64,000 nt of DNA from Pseudomonas sp. MF4836 (GCF_002018875.1 NZ_MVOL01000001.1:310001-374000); one strand, 5' to 3'; positions 28,460-37,284 are shown, counted from the first letter of the stretch. The notes: a model not told the origin generated them from the letters alone. Made by a program: numbers and translations.

Positions 28460-29254
28460 TCAATCGAAACGGGTGCCGATCCGGCTGCGGTCCGGGGCGA
28501 GCCAGATACCCGTGATCCGACCGGTAATGTCGGACTCGGCGACCTGTTCCATAAAGCGGCTGTCATTGCTGTTGTCGCGGTTGTCCCCCAGCAGGTAGAC
28601 ATGGCCCGGCTCGACCTGCAGCGCTGCCAGGTGCTGCGAGTAATCTCTCCTGGCCCGCTCGGGCGGGGCGAAGAACAGGCCCAGGTTGCGGCCGTTGACC
28701 AGCACATTGCCGTCGACAATCGCCAGGGTATCGCCGGCCACCGCCGCCACCCGTTTCACCACCTCGGTGCCGTTGTAGCGGTGGACCACGATATCGCCGA
28801 CCTTGACCGGCCCCGGGCGCAGGTCGGAGACGATGTAGTCACCCAGATCCAGGGTCGGGATCATCGAGCCGGACGGGACGTAGTAGGTCTTGAATCCCAG
28901 CAGGTGCGGGCGCAGCGGCTCGAACATGATCAGGGTCAGCACCACCAGGCCCGCCAGGTACAGCAGGTGCATCCGGGTGCTGGGGTAGCGTGCGCTGTCA
29001 CTGTTGCGGGAGGCCGTTATGGCAGCAGCGATGGCCGAGGCAAGCTTGATCGACAACACCCACAGCAGGAACAGCAGCACGCCCATGGGGCTGGCCAGCA
29101 GGCCGCAAAGCCCCATCAGCGCCACGCCGCCGTAGAGTGCGGCAGCGACCCACACGCCCCATTTGACCCGGCCGACATACACCAGGCCCCAGCCTGCCGC
29201 CACACAGGACATGACGAAAGCGAGCAGCGGGTTCTTGCGGGCGAGTGTGGTCAT
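28460..29254 (-). CDS. lepB: Signal peptidase I paralogue
   Basis: The 264-residue enzyme has hydrophobic N-terminal helices (about 8-75 and 95-112). It then shows the catalytic Ser130 in VPSGSMIPTLDLGDY, the general base Lys167 in VVKRVAAVAGD, and box E GDNRDNSNDSR. It cleaves signal peptides on the periplasmic face. The housekeeping lepB normally lies with lepA and rnc; neither is here, and the three-helix N-terminal part is unusual, so this is probably a second signal peptidase. It is convergent with the TerC-type gene. Confidence 0.92.
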   Translation of the reverse strand: MTTLARKNPLLAFVMSCVAAGWGLVYVGRVKWGVWVAAALYGGVALMGLCGLLASPMGVLLFLLWVLSIKLASAIAAAITASRNSDSARYPSTRMHLLYLAGLVVLTLIMFEPLRPHLLGFKTYYVPSGSMIPTLDLGDYIVSDLRPGPVKVGDIVVHRYNGTEVVKRVAAVAGDTLAIVDGNVLVNGRNLGLFFAPPERARRDYSQHLAALQVEPGHVYLLGDNRDNSNDSRFMEQVAESDITGRITGIWLAPDRSRIGTRFD

Positions 29255-29345
29255 GGGACGCGTCCATCTGCAGAGGGGGCCGTATCCTAGCGAGTTGCGT
29301 GCGCTGACGGAAGGCGCTTCAAGCCTGGGGCGAATCGCGTGCTGC

Positions 29346-30263
29346 CTACGCCCTCATTCCCCTTTCCCCGACTGCCGCCGACTGGGTCTGAAACCAGTCC
29401 AGCACTGCGTTGCAAGCCGGGTGCGCGGCGCCGCTGTCGCGCAGCCACAGGGCATAGACGCCGCCGGTTTTAAGCGGCTGGCCAAAGGGCACGATCAGGC
29501 TGCCACGGCTGATGGCGTCCTGGGCCAGGACCCGGTCGGTCATGGCCACGCCCAGGCCGCGGGCGGCGGCGTCTAGTGCCAGGTCGTCGAGGTTGAACAT
29601 CAGGTGCTGGTAGTTGTGCGGTGTCTGGTCGGTCTGGGCCTGCAGCCACACGGTCCATTCGTGACGGCTGGTGGAGCCATGGATCAGCGCATGCTCGGCC
29701 AGTTGCTCCAGGGAGCGTGGCGGCGGCAGGCCGTCGCTCAACTGCGGGGCGCATACCGGAATCAGGTACTCATCGAACAGCGGCGTCAGCGCCCGCTCAT
29801 CCAGCCCGTCCCGCAGGTACAACACGTAGGCGTCGCAGTCGCCGCCGGTGTCCACCGTCTCGCCACCGACGGTTTCGATGGACAGGCACAACCCGGGGTT
29901 GGCCGCGTAGAACCCGCTGAGTCGGGGCAGCAGCCAGCGCACCGCCAGCGAGACAAAGATCCGGATCCGAAACGGCTGCTCCAGCGGCGCCGGGGCCAGG
30001 CGTTGTTGCAGGCCGCCCAGGGCGCGCAGCAGCTCCAGGGCCACGCCGTATACGTCGCGCCCCTGTTCGGTGAGTGATACCCGACGGCTGGTGCGCTCGA
30101 ACAGCGCCACCGCGTAATGCTCCTCCAGTTGCTGGATCTGCCGGCTGACTGCGCTCTGGGTCAGGTACAGGCGGCTGGCGGCAGCGGTGAAGCTGTTGCT
30201 CTCGGCCACATGGACCAGGGTCTGCAGAGCTTGCAGTGACGGTATCCGGAGTGGGTTATCCAT
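29346..30263 (-). CDS. LysR-family transcriptional regulator
   Basis: The 305-residue protein has an N-terminal winged helix (SFTAAASRLYLTQSAVSRQIQQLE) and an effector domain, similar to GcvA-type regulators of amino-acid or amine metabolism. It is divergent from the FAD oxidoreductase and binding-protein genes, with 149 bases between that contain a tandem 14-bp repeat. It probably controls that pair. Confidence 0.94.
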   Translation of the reverse strand: MDNPLRIPSLQALQTLVHVAESNSFTAAASRLYLTQSAVSRQIQQLEEHYAVALFERTSRRVSLTEQGRDVYGVALELLRALGGLQQRLAPAPLEQPFRIRIFVSLAVRWLLPRLSGFYAANPGLCLSIETVGGETVDTGGDCDAYVLYLRDGLDERALTPLFDEYLIPVCAPQLSDGLPPPRSLEQLAEHALIHGSTSRHEWTVWLQAQTDQTPHNYQHLMFNLDDLALDAAARGLGVAMTDRVLAQDAISRGSLIVPFGQPLKTGGVYALWLRDSGAAHPACNAVLDWFQTQSAAVGERGMRA

Positions 30264-30322
30264 GCGTTTCTCGAATAGATGGATGAATTAATAACGTTCG
30301 AAACCGGGCGCTGATCTCCATA

Positions 30323-30350
30323 GATTGTAGGCATTGGATTGTAGGTATTC
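30323..30350. promoter_or_regulatory. Tandem 14-bp repeat between LysR and oxidoreductase genes
   Basis: GATTGTAGGCATTG and GATTGTAGGTATTC lie head to tail in the divergent promoter region. They differ at two bases. They may be LysR contact sites or an overlapping promoter. Visible directly; function inferred. Confidence 0.45.
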
Positions 30351-30412
30351 AGCGCAAGCGGGGGCGGCGTAACGATTCCCCTGGCGCATCGATTCTGAAG
30401 GAGTGGCAGGCA

Positions 30413-31714
30413 TTGAACAATGTATGTGGCTGGATTGCCCTGGCAGGTGAGTCGCCCCAGCGGCCGACGCTGGCGGGCTCGCAGAAAACCGACTGGCTGA
30501 TTATCGGCGGCGGCATCACTGGGCTCTCGGCGGCCCACAGCCTGGCGCAGATGTTCCCCCAGCAGCGCATCGTGCTGGTCGAGCGTCAGCGCGTGGCCCA
30601 GGGCGCCTCGGCCCGCAACTCCGGGTTTGTAGTCAGCCACGAACTGCCCGGTGCCAGCGAGCTGCTGGGCCAGCCCGGTCACGCCGGCTACCAGTTGGCC
30701 TCGCGTATCGGCGTTGCTGCCGGCCTTGAAGTGCGCCAGCGGATTGCCGAGTTGGGCATCGACTGTGAGCTCAGCAACGCCGGCTACCACTTTGCCGTGC
30801 ATCAACCCCAGCGCCTGGAGCATGCCCAGCAGTGCGTGGCCACCCTCAACGCAGTCGGGGCCCAGGCCAGCGTGCTGGAGGGCGCGGCGTTGCAGCAGCG
30901 GCTGGGCAGCGCCTTTTACCAGCGGGCGATCCATTGCGGCGGCGGCAACGGCCTGTTGCAGCCGGCCAAGTACGTCAAAGGCCTGCTGGACAGCCTGCCG
31001 AACCAGGTCGAGGTATTTGAGAACAGCGCCATCGATGACCTGCAACCGTTGCCCGGCCGCGGCTGGAAAGCGCGCAGCGCCGAGGGCGAAATCGAGGCCG
31101 CACAAGTGCTGGTCTGCGTCGGCGCCTTCTTGCCCCGGGTTGGCCTGCGTCGCAGCCAGACCTTTGCCCTGGAACTGAGCGCGAGCATTACCCGGCCCTT
31201 GACCGAAGAGCCCTGGCAAACCCTGTTCGACGACCAGGGTTGGGGCGTGCTCTCGACCCTGCCGGGCGGGGCCACGGTGCGCCTGTTGCCGGGCCGGCGG
31301 CTGCTGATGCGCAACACCGTGGAGTATCGCCAGCGCGACCTCGACCGTGTGGAGTTGGCAGATCGCCGGCAGCAGCATTTGCACGGCTTGCAACGCCGCT
31401 TCCCGGGGATCGTGGCCGAGGATCTGCAGCACACCTGGACCGGGCACCTGAGTGCCACGCGCTCTGGCGAACCGTATTTCGGGCGTATCGCCGAGCGTTT
31501 GCACGGAGTCTCCGGCTGCAACGGCTCCGGTGTGGCGCGCGGCACCTTGTGGGGTCGATTGCTGGCGCAGATGGCCGCCGGGGGCGACTCCCAGGTGCTG
31601 CGCGATGTGTTGTCCCAGGCCCGGCCCGGCTACCTGCCGCCCAAGCCGTTTTTTGATATCGGCGCGGCGCTGCGCATGGGCTGGGAAGTCAGGCGCGCGC
31701 AAAACGAACGTTAA
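30413..31714 (+). CDS. FAD-dependent oxidoreductase (gamma-glutamylputrescine oxidase-like)
   Basis: The 433-residue DAO-fold flavoprotein has the FAD motif LIIGGGITGLSAAHSLA near residue 30, followed by GASARNSGFV, the signature of PuuB/amine-oxidase-like members. At the C-terminus, TGHLSATRSGEPYFGRI and GCNGSGVARGTLWG match the flavin-contact segment. No in-frame ATG is close; the TTG at 30413 has AAGGAG nine bases upstream. The next gene encodes a polyamine-type binding protein, so oxidation of an imported amine is likely. Confidence 0.85.
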   Translation: MNNVCGWIALAGESPQRPTLAGSQKTDWLIIGGGITGLSAAHSLAQMFPQQRIVLVERQRVAQGASARNSGFVVSHELPGASELLGQPGHAGYQLASRIGVAAGLEVRQRIAELGIDCELSNAGYHFAVHQPQRLEHAQQCVATLNAVGAQASVLEGAALQQRLGSAFYQRAIHCGGGNGLLQPAKYVKGLLDSLPNQVEVFENSAIDDLQPLPGRGWKARSAEGEIEAAQVLVCVGAFLPRVGLRRSQTFALELSASITRPLTEEPWQTLFDDQGWGVLSTLPGGATVRLLPGRRLLMRNTVEYRQRDLDRVELADRRQQHLHGLQRRFPGIVAEDLQHTWTGHLSATRSGEPYFGRIAERLHGVSGCNGSGVARGTLWGRLLAQMAAGGDSQVLRDVLSQARPGYLPPKPFFDIGAALRMGWEVRRAQNER

Positions 31715-31736
31715 CCGTCGCGGCGAGGTTCGCCGC

Positions 31737-31748
31737 AACAATAAAAAA
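31737..31748 (+). promoter_or_regulatory. Candidate Crc/Hfq site before the polyamine-type binding protein
   Basis: AACAATAAAAAA lies immediately upstream of the GAGAGG ribosome site of the next gene and fits the AANAANAA motif for Hfq-Crc repression. Confidence 0.45.
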
Positions 31749-31761
31749 GAGAGGCGGCAAC

Positions 31762-32862
31762 ATGCACAATCGCATACCCACAGCGTGGTTCACCCCGGCC
31801 CTGGTCCTGGCCTTGTCGGTCGGTTCGGTACAGGCGGCAGAGTCTGTGCGCATCGCCAACTGGAGCGGCTACATCGCCCCCGACACCCTGGCCAACTTCA
31901 CCCGCCAGACCGGGATTCAGACCACCTACGACGTGATCGACAGCAACGAGACCACTGAAGCCAAGTTGATGACCGGCGGCAGCGGTTACGACCTGGTCAG
32001 CCCGTCCAACCACTTTCTGCCGCGGTTGATCCAAGCCGGGGCGATCCAGGAGCTGGACAAGAGCAAGTTGCCGAACTGGAACAACCTCGACCCCAAACTG
32101 ATGAAGATCCTCGAGGCCAGCGACCCCGGCAACCGCTACGCGATCCCTTACATGTGGGTCACGGTGGGCATCGGCTACAACGTCGACAAGATCAAGGCGA
32201 TCTTCGGCAACACCGACATCACCCAGTCCTGGCAGATGCTGTTCAAGCCGGAAAACATCGAGAAGCTCAAGCAGTGCGGGGTGGCCTTTCTCGATAACCC
32301 GACGCAGATGGTGCCCATCACCCTCAACAGCCTGGGCCTGGATCCCACCAGCGAACAACCGGCCGACCTGAGGCGCGCCGAGCAGGCGTTGCTGGCCATC
32401 CGGCCGTCGATCTTGTACTTCCACCAGTCCAAGTACGTCAGCGACCTGGCCAACGGCAATATCTGCGTCGCCATCGGCTTCAGCGGCGATGTGCTGCAAG
32501 CCATGGCGACCGCCAAACAGGCTAATAACGGGGTCAACCTGGGGTACAGCATTCCCCGGGAAGGCTCGACCGTGGCCGTGGACATGGTCGCCATCCCGAA
32601 AAACGCCCCGCACCTGGACAACGCCTACACCTACATGAACTACCTGTTGGACCCGAAAGTGATTGCCACTATCAGCAACGCCGTGCAGTACGCCAATGGC
32701 AACGCGGCGTCCCTGCCATACATCGAGCCCGGGCTGCGCAACAACCCGGCGGCCTATCCCGAACCGTCGGTGCTCGAGACCCTGTTCACCATCAAGACCA
32801 TGTCACCCGCCGGCATGCGCTTGAGCACCCGGTTGTGGACACGGATCACCAGTGGTACGTGA
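31762..32862 (+). CDS. Polyamine-type periplasmic binding protein (PotF/SpuD-like)
   Basis: The 366-residue protein has a Sec signal peptide (cleaved after VQAA at about residue 26) and a PotD/PotF fold. ANWSGYIAPDTLANFTRQTGI is split over the first strand and helix, with PSNHFLPRLIQAGAIQ and WVTVGIGYNVDKIKAIFG following. GAGG is seven bases before the ATG. No ATPase or permease genes follow, so it must share a transporter encoded elsewhere or serve as a sensor subunit. The upstream oxidoreductase suggests an amine as ligand. Confidence 0.92.
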   Translation: MHNRIPTAWFTPALVLALSVGSVQAAESVRIANWSGYIAPDTLANFTRQTGIQTTYDVIDSNETTEAKLMTGGSGYDLVSPSNHFLPRLIQAGAIQELDKSKLPNWNNLDPKLMKILEASDPGNRYAIPYMWVTVGIGYNVDKIKAIFGNTDITQSWQMLFKPENIEKLKQCGVAFLDNPTQMVPITLNSLGLDPTSEQPADLRRAEQALLAIRPSILYFHQSKYVSDLANGNICVAIGFSGDVLQAMATAKQANNGVNLGYSIPREGSTVAVDMVAIPKNAPHLDNAYTYMNYLLDPKVIATISNAVQYANGNAASLPYIEPGLRNNPAAYPEPSVLETLFTIKTMSPAGMRLSTRLWTRITSGT

Positions 32863-33024
32863 TCGGGCTTCGCAGCAAAGGGGGAGCAGGGCGGGGTAAA
32901 AACTGCGGGCTAAAGCGGACAAAGACGCATTCGTGTGTTATCAAGCCGCGCTTGTCGTAAGCGTTGAGCGACTGGCGCGGCGTCAGCCCATCACCCCCTG
33001 TCTTTGTCTGTGAGTCTCAAGCAA

Positions 33025-33828
33025 ATGGAATGCTCCCCGTTGTCCACCCGTTCCCCGTTGATCATGGCGACCCTCGCCGCCGGCCTGCTGGCGCTTGGCG
33101 GCTGCCAGAAACCGACCCCAGCCGAAGCCGCCGCCATTGAGGCGGTGGACCGGCAGCAGGTGGACCAGGGCTTTATCGAAGCATTTAGCCAGGTGCTCTA
33201 TCGCAATGCCCTGGGAGCCAACCAGCAAGGGCTGATCGGGGCGGTGGACATGCACATGACCCTCAATGCGCAAAACCGTGTGCTGGCGTGCACGGCGCGG
33301 CCCAGCACCCACTACCTCATCGCCGATAAACGCAGTGACGCAGGGCTGCTCAAACTGGCGACCGAGCTGTGCTGGAACACCCTTCTCCCCGGGGTCTCGC
33401 CGCAGGTGTTCAAGGACGCCGACGACACCCAGGTCATCGTTGCGCCTTTGGTTTTTCCATCCCTGGATGCGTTGTCGATTGAGCAGAAGCAGCGCCAGGC
33501 GGTGCGCGTGAGCCTGTACCAGCAGATGCGCTTCCTGCGCGAGCAACTGGTGGCCCGGCAGAGCGTGGAGGGGGTCGGGGTGGCCAGTTTCCGCTATGTC
33601 GCCAATGCCCAGGGTCAGGTGCAGGAGTGCCAGGTGAGGCTGGAACCGAGCCCCTATCGCCCCGGCGAATTCAAACCTGATAGCGCCCTGCAGCAGCGCC
33701 TCGCCAGCCAGTGCCAACAACTGGACCTGCGGCAGATGCCCGGCTTCGCCACCGGCCCCGAGGGCCTGGCGCAAGGCTTCGTTTCCGTGGACTACAGCCC
33801 GTGGATGAATGGCGCCAGGGCCAACTGA
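33025..33828 (+). CDS. Putative lipoprotein of unknown function
   Basis: The product is about 267 residues, with a signal peptide ending in the lipobox LALGGC, so it should be lipidated at Cys30. The ATG at 33025 is chosen for its fit to a signal peptide with a charged n-region; TTG 33004, GTG 33010 and ATG 33064 are alternatives because no ribosome site stands out. The mature part has two similar halves, each with a TARPSTHYLIA or EVRLEPS-like strand and a conserved Cys. I do not recognise the family. It stands alone. Confidence 0.75.
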   Translation: MECSPLSTRSPLIMATLAAGLLALGGCQKPTPAEAAAIEAVDRQQVDQGFIEAFSQVLYRNALGANQQGLIGAVDMHMTLNAQNRVLACTARPSTHYLIADKRSDAGLLKLATELCWNTLLPGVSPQVFKDADDTQVIVAPLVFPSLDALSIEQKQRQAVRVSLYQQMRFLREQLVARQSVEGVGVASFRYVANAQGQVQECQVRLEPSPYRPGEFKPDSALQQRLASQCQQLDLRQMPGFATGPEGLAQGFVSVDYSPWMNGARAN

Positions 33829-33843
33829 CACACACTGCTGACG

Positions 33844-33881
33844 CTGTAGCCGCGGCCTCGCAGGCTCGGCAGCGGCTACAG
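33844..33881. repeat. REP-like hairpin
   Basis: CTGTAGCCGC and GCAGCGGCTACAG form a stem around a GC-rich loop between two convergent genes. It belongs to the GTAGCCGC repeat family of this genome and may serve as a two-way 3' end. Confidence 0.65.
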
Positions 33882-33899
33882 GTCAGCAGGGGTAGGCGA

Positions 33900-34898
33900 T
33901 TACGGGTCGACCTGGGCCATCAGCTCGGGGATGGATTCCGGGCGTTTGGCGTAGCGCTGGGCCAGCACCGCGCAGACCATCAGCTGGATCTGGTGAAACA
34001 GCATCAGCGGCAGGATCAGCACGCCGATGGTGCTGCCGGCGAACAGTACCTGGGCCATGGGCACACCGGTGGCCAGGCTCTTTTTCGAACCGCAGAACAA
34101 AATGGTGATGCGGTCTTCCTGGTTAAAGCCGAACGCCTTGCTCAGCACGCTGGACGCCACCAGCACCAGCGCCAGCAGAATGCAGCAGACCACCACCAGC
34201 CCCCCCAGCTCCCACAGCGGGATCTGATGCCAGATGCCTTCATTCACCGCTTCGCTGAACGCGCCGTAGACCACCAGCAAAATCGACCCCTGGTCGACAA
34301 ACTTCAGCCAGTTCTTGTTGCGGCCAACCCAGGCGCCGATCCAGCGGCGGGCAATCTGCCCGAGGATAAACGGCAGCAGCAATTGCAGGCTGATCTTGAG
34401 GATCGCATCCAGGGTCGAGCCGTCTTCACCGTGCACATTCAGCAGCAGGGTCACCAGCAACGGGGTCAGGAAAATCCCGAACAGGCTGGACGCCGCCGCG
34501 CTGCAGATCGCCGCCGGAATATTGCCCCGGGCCAGGGAGGTGAAGGCAATCGCCGACTGCACCGTGGCGGGCAGGGCGCACAGGTAGAGCATGCCCATGT
34601 ACAGGTCGTTGCCGATCAGCGGCGACAGCAACGGCTTGAGCGCCAGGCCCAGCAGCGGGAACAGGATAAAGGTCAGGCTGAACACCAGCAGGTGCAGGCG
34701 CCAATGGCCGGCGCCGGCGATGATCGCCTCTCGCGAGAGCTTGGCGCCATGCAGGAAAAACAACAGGGCAATGGCGGCGTTGGTCAGCCAGCCAAAGCCC
34801 ACGGCCACCTGGCCGCTGGCGGGCAGGAAACTGGCGAGCAGCACCACGCCGATCAGGGTCAAGGTGAAATTGTCGGGCAAAAGACGTGAGCGAGTCAT
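33900..34898 (-). CDS. Bile acid:sodium symporter-like membrane protein (SBF-like)
   Basis: The 332-residue protein has about ten helices of the SBF/YfeH-like type. GSKKSLATGVPMAQVLF is the conserved helix-break motif and LYLCALPATVQSAIAFTS the matching N-terminal repeat. Relatives transport organic anions with sodium; the substrate here is unknown. It is divergent from an AraC regulator, which probably controls it. Confidence 0.9.
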   Translation of the reverse strand: MTRSRLLPDNFTLTLIGVVLLASFLPASGQVAVGFGWLTNAAIALLFFLHGAKLSREAIIAGAGHWRLHLLVFSLTFILFPLLGLALKPLLSPLIGNDLYMGMLYLCALPATVQSAIAFTSLARGNIPAAICSAAASSLFGIFLTPLLVTLLLNVHGEDGSTLDAILKISLQLLLPFILGQIARRWIGAWVGRNKNWLKFVDQGSILLVVYGAFSEAVNEGIWHQIPLWELGGLVVVCCILLALVLVASSVLSKAFGFNQEDRITILFCGSKKSLATGVPMAQVLFAGSTIGVLILPLMLFHQIQLMVCAVLAQRYAKRPESIPELMAQVDP

Positions 34899-34971
34899 AG
34901 CGGGATCATCCGGGGGTTGCCAAGAGCGATTGCGCGACTCTAACGTGACGGCTGTTTGCCGACTAACGCCA

Positions 34972-35772
34972 ATGAGCCAGTTAATGCCGCCTAAAGGACA
35001 TGAAAAGATCGTCCGGCGCAGTATCCCCGGTCTTCCCAGCCTGCCTCGACCGGTTTACGGCCGCACCGAATCACTGCCCAATCGCGCCCTGACCCGGCGC
35101 CACAGCCACCCCTGGGTGCAATTGTCGTACGCCATCGCCGGGGTGCTGGAGGTGCAGACCAGTGCCGGACGCTTCATTGCGCCGCCCCAGCGCGCGGTGT
35201 GGATCCCCGCCGGCATGCCGCACAAGGTGTTCAGCTCGCCGCGGACCGAAATGCGCAGCCTGTACCTGGATTGCAGCGTCACCGCCTGGGCGCCCGATGC
35301 CTGCCAGGTACTGGCGGTCAGCAGCCTGCTGCGCGAGCTGATCCGCAGCTTCAGCCAGTTGCCGGTGGAGTACGCCGAAGACGGCGCCGACGGGCGCCTG
35401 GCCCAGGTGCTGCTGGACCAATTGGCCGCCGCGCCGCAGCTCGACCTGATGCTGCCGCTGCCCCACGACCCGCGCCTGCGGCAGATCTACCGCAGCCTGC
35501 AACTGCACCCCGAACAGGCCACCACCCTGGGCCAGTGGAGCCAGAAACTCGGGGTCGCGGAAAAAACCCTCAGCCGCCTGTTCGTGCACGACACCGGCCT
35601 GACCTTCCGCGCCTGGCGCCAGCGCCTGCGCCTGCTCGGCGCCCTGACCCCGCTGGAGCAGGGCGAGCGTGTGACCGATGTGGCGCTGGCCTGCGGCTAT
35701 GACTCGACCTCGGCGTTTATTGCCGCGTTTCGTCAGCAGTTTGATTCCACGCCAGGGGAGTTTTTTCGCTAA
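34972..35772 (+). CDS. AraC-family regulator with cupin sensor domain
   Basis: The 266-residue protein has an N-terminal cupin (HSHPWVQLSYAIAGVLEV, WIPAGMPHKV) and a C-terminal double helix-turn-helix (TTLGQWSQKLGVAEKTLSRLF and ERVTDVALACGYDSTSAF). This layout is like NimR-type regulators that control a divergent transporter. The start is uncertain: ATG 34972 or ATG 34984, neither with a strong ribosome site. Longer frames reaching back into the transporter gene are rejected. Confidence 0.93.
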   Translation: MSQLMPPKGHEKIVRRSIPGLPSLPRPVYGRTESLPNRALTRRHSHPWVQLSYAIAGVLEVQTSAGRFIAPPQRAVWIPAGMPHKVFSSPRTEMRSLYLDCSVTAWAPDACQVLAVSSLLRELIRSFSQLPVEYAEDGADGRLAQVLLDQLAAAPQLDLMLPLPHDPRLRQIYRSLQLHPEQATTLGQWSQKLGVAEKTLSRLFVHDTGLTFRAWRQRLRLLGALTPLEQGERVTDVALACGYDSTSAFIAAFRQQFDSTPGEFFR

Positions 35773-35866
35773 CGCCTGAGCGACCCTTCCTTAATAGTGT
35801 TTGGCTTGCGGCCGGCAGCGGATAAGATCCGAGCCTGACTTTTCAAGGATCGAAGCCGGTGGGCCC

Positions 35867-36217
35867 ATGACCGACAAAAAGACACCGCCTCAGCAGCCGC
35901 GATTGTTCCCGGTCCACAGCAAACACATGACCCTGGAGTTCGACGCCTACGACAGCGAACTCAGGTGTACGGTCTGCGCCTACCTGGTCGAGGAACTGGG
36001 GTTTGAGCGAAGAGGTGAGCGTGTCGATGGCTGGGACGAGGGCATCTCGCCGTCTTTCGTGCGTGACGGCCTGGAACTCCAGGCGGGCTGGAGCCATTGG
36101 GCCGATGGTGACTACCTGCTTGCGGTCTGCCCCCATGGCGATCAGTTGCTGCACGACATACTCGCGGCGATTCGCCCGGATCTGAGTTTTCACCCGCGAC
36201 GCGGGGAGGGCCACTGA
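35867..36217 (+). CDS. Small protein of unknown function (116 aa)
   Basis: The frame begins MTDKKTPPQQPRLFPV and contains CTVCAYLVEELGF and a Trp-rich middle (AGWSHWADGDYLLAVCPHGD). Coding character is normal for the window and there is no signal peptide or membrane segment. The TGA overlaps the start of a 33-codon ORF. I do not recognise the family. Its size and acidic character resemble immunity or adaptor proteins, but no toxin gene is adjacent. Confidence 0.7.
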   Translation: MTDKKTPPQQPRLFPVHSKHMTLEFDAYDSELRCTVCAYLVEELGFERRGERVDGWDEGISPSFVRDGLELQAGWSHWADGDYLLAVCPHGDQLLHDILAAIRPDLSFHPRRGEGH

Positions 36218-36318
36218 TGACCTATCAATTGCACAGGGACCGCGCGGCGAAAGCGGGCATCTGTTGGAACGGCGAGATGAAATTTCCGCCGGGGCAGGGG
36301 TTGGAGCAGCCAAGATGA
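36217..36318 (+). CDS. 33-residue ORF overlapping the previous gene
   Basis: The ATG at 36217 overlaps the preceding TGA as ATGA, and GGGGAGGG lies ten bases upstream. The product begins MTYQLHRDRAAKAGICWNGE and is basic. It ends eight bases before a strong hairpin. Coupling and ribosome site support translation; the product may also be the relic of a longer gene. Unknown function. Confidence 0.4.
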   Translation: MTYQLHRDRAAKAGICWNGEMKFPPGQGLEQPR

Positions 36319-36325
36319 TAGTTGA

Positions 36326-36353
36326 ATAGCCTTCGCTATTACGCGAAGGCTAT
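36326..36353. terminator. Bidirectional hairpin between convergent genes
   Basis: ATAGCCTTCGC and GCGAAGGCTAT form a perfect 11-bp stem with a TATTAC loop, between the 33-residue ORF and the convergent membrane-protein gene. T-rich stretches follow on both strands but no long T-run. Confidence 0.6.
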
Positions 36354-36361
36354 CCCGGTTG

Positions 36362-37171
36362 CTATTTCGGGTTATTTTCGTTCAGCAGTTGACTGCCCGC
36401 TGGTACTTTATCCTTGAAATCTTCCATAGACATTCTTAGAGGAGGGCCTTTGGGTTTTTCGGCGGCTTCCGCGGGGGCGGAAGGCGCAGGTGCGGGTTGC
36501 TGGTCGTTTTGGCTAGTCACTGGCGAAGGCTCCGTGGTTGGTTTTGCGTTGGCAGGGTTGCACTGTAGATGAGTTAAAGATTTTAGTTCAAGCGCCAATC
36601 TCTTATCTTCTATCAGCATGTTCTTTCTGGGCGATGATGCATCAAGATCCAGTACTAAAAATAACAAGCTTGCTATTGCAAGTGGTAAGGCTCCTATCAG
36701 TAGCCATTTGAAAGAAGTGTAAAGATCTTTATTTCTCTTTTCATTGGTTAACGTATTCTTGGTGGCTGCTTCTTTGTATGAGTTGGCAATGTACTCTTCT
36801 ATATCATTATTTAAGTTGATTGAAGAGTCGGGGAGTGTGCTTTTTTTATAATAGTCTTTCAGGTTCTGGATATGGGCGCCTATATCATTTGCAGAGGCAA
36901 TATGGTGCACTGGATTATGCCAATAAGCTTTGATCAATAGATAAATTGCCGCGCTGGAAGCAAAAATGGAAAGAGTGAAGAAGATTAAAAATAAGGCCAG
37001 CTCTTGTGGTCTGCTCTCATAGTCCAGTGTCCTGAGCATGTAACTGAAGGCGGTATAAGTAATGACCACAAGTGCGAAATTTAACTGTATTCGGTTGGTG
37101 ATTTTGTCCTTTCTCTCCAGTTCGTAAAAGTAGAGGGTTTCGTACAGTGTTAGTGTCTCAGCGTTGTTCAT
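36362..37171 (-). CDS. AT-rich gene for a three-helix membrane protein of unknown function
   Basis: The 269-residue product has a short N-terminal helix, two close hydrophobic helices (about 29-48 and 57-82), a soluble Asn/Lys-rich helical region (85-150), a third helix (about 154-174) and a Pro/Ala/Glu-rich tail. Codon use is clearly poorer in G/C at third positions than in all neighbours, so the gene is probably a recent acquisition. Small proteins with paired helices plus a cytosolic helical part occur among membrane effectors of phage defence, but no sensor or nuclease gene is adjacent. The family is not recognised. Confidence 0.8.
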   Translation of the reverse strand: MNNAETLTLYETLYFYELERKDKITNRIQLNFALVVITYTAFSYMLRTLDYESRPQELALFLIFFTLSIFASSAAIYLLIKAYWHNPVHHIASANDIGAHIQNLKDYYKKSTLPDSSINLNNDIEEYIANSYKEAATKNTLTNEKRNKDLYTSFKWLLIGALPLAIASLLFLVLDLDASSPRKNMLIEDKRLALELKSLTHLQCNPANAKPTTEPSPVTSQNDQQPAPAPSAPAEAAEKPKGPPLRMSMEDFKDKVPAGSQLLNENNPK

Positions 37172-37284
37172 GTTGCAACAAGTCCGTTTGATGAAGGTTG
37201 ATGGCTATATGCTATAGCTCGTGGCGAAATTCAGCTAGATAAACACATGGTGTTTTTCAGTCTCCAAGCCGCGGTGAATAACCT

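Noticed and set aside
36362..37171. Prophage or integrative element around the AT-rich gene
   Set aside because: No integrase, attachment repeats or phage structural genes flank it; only one gene has the atypical composition.
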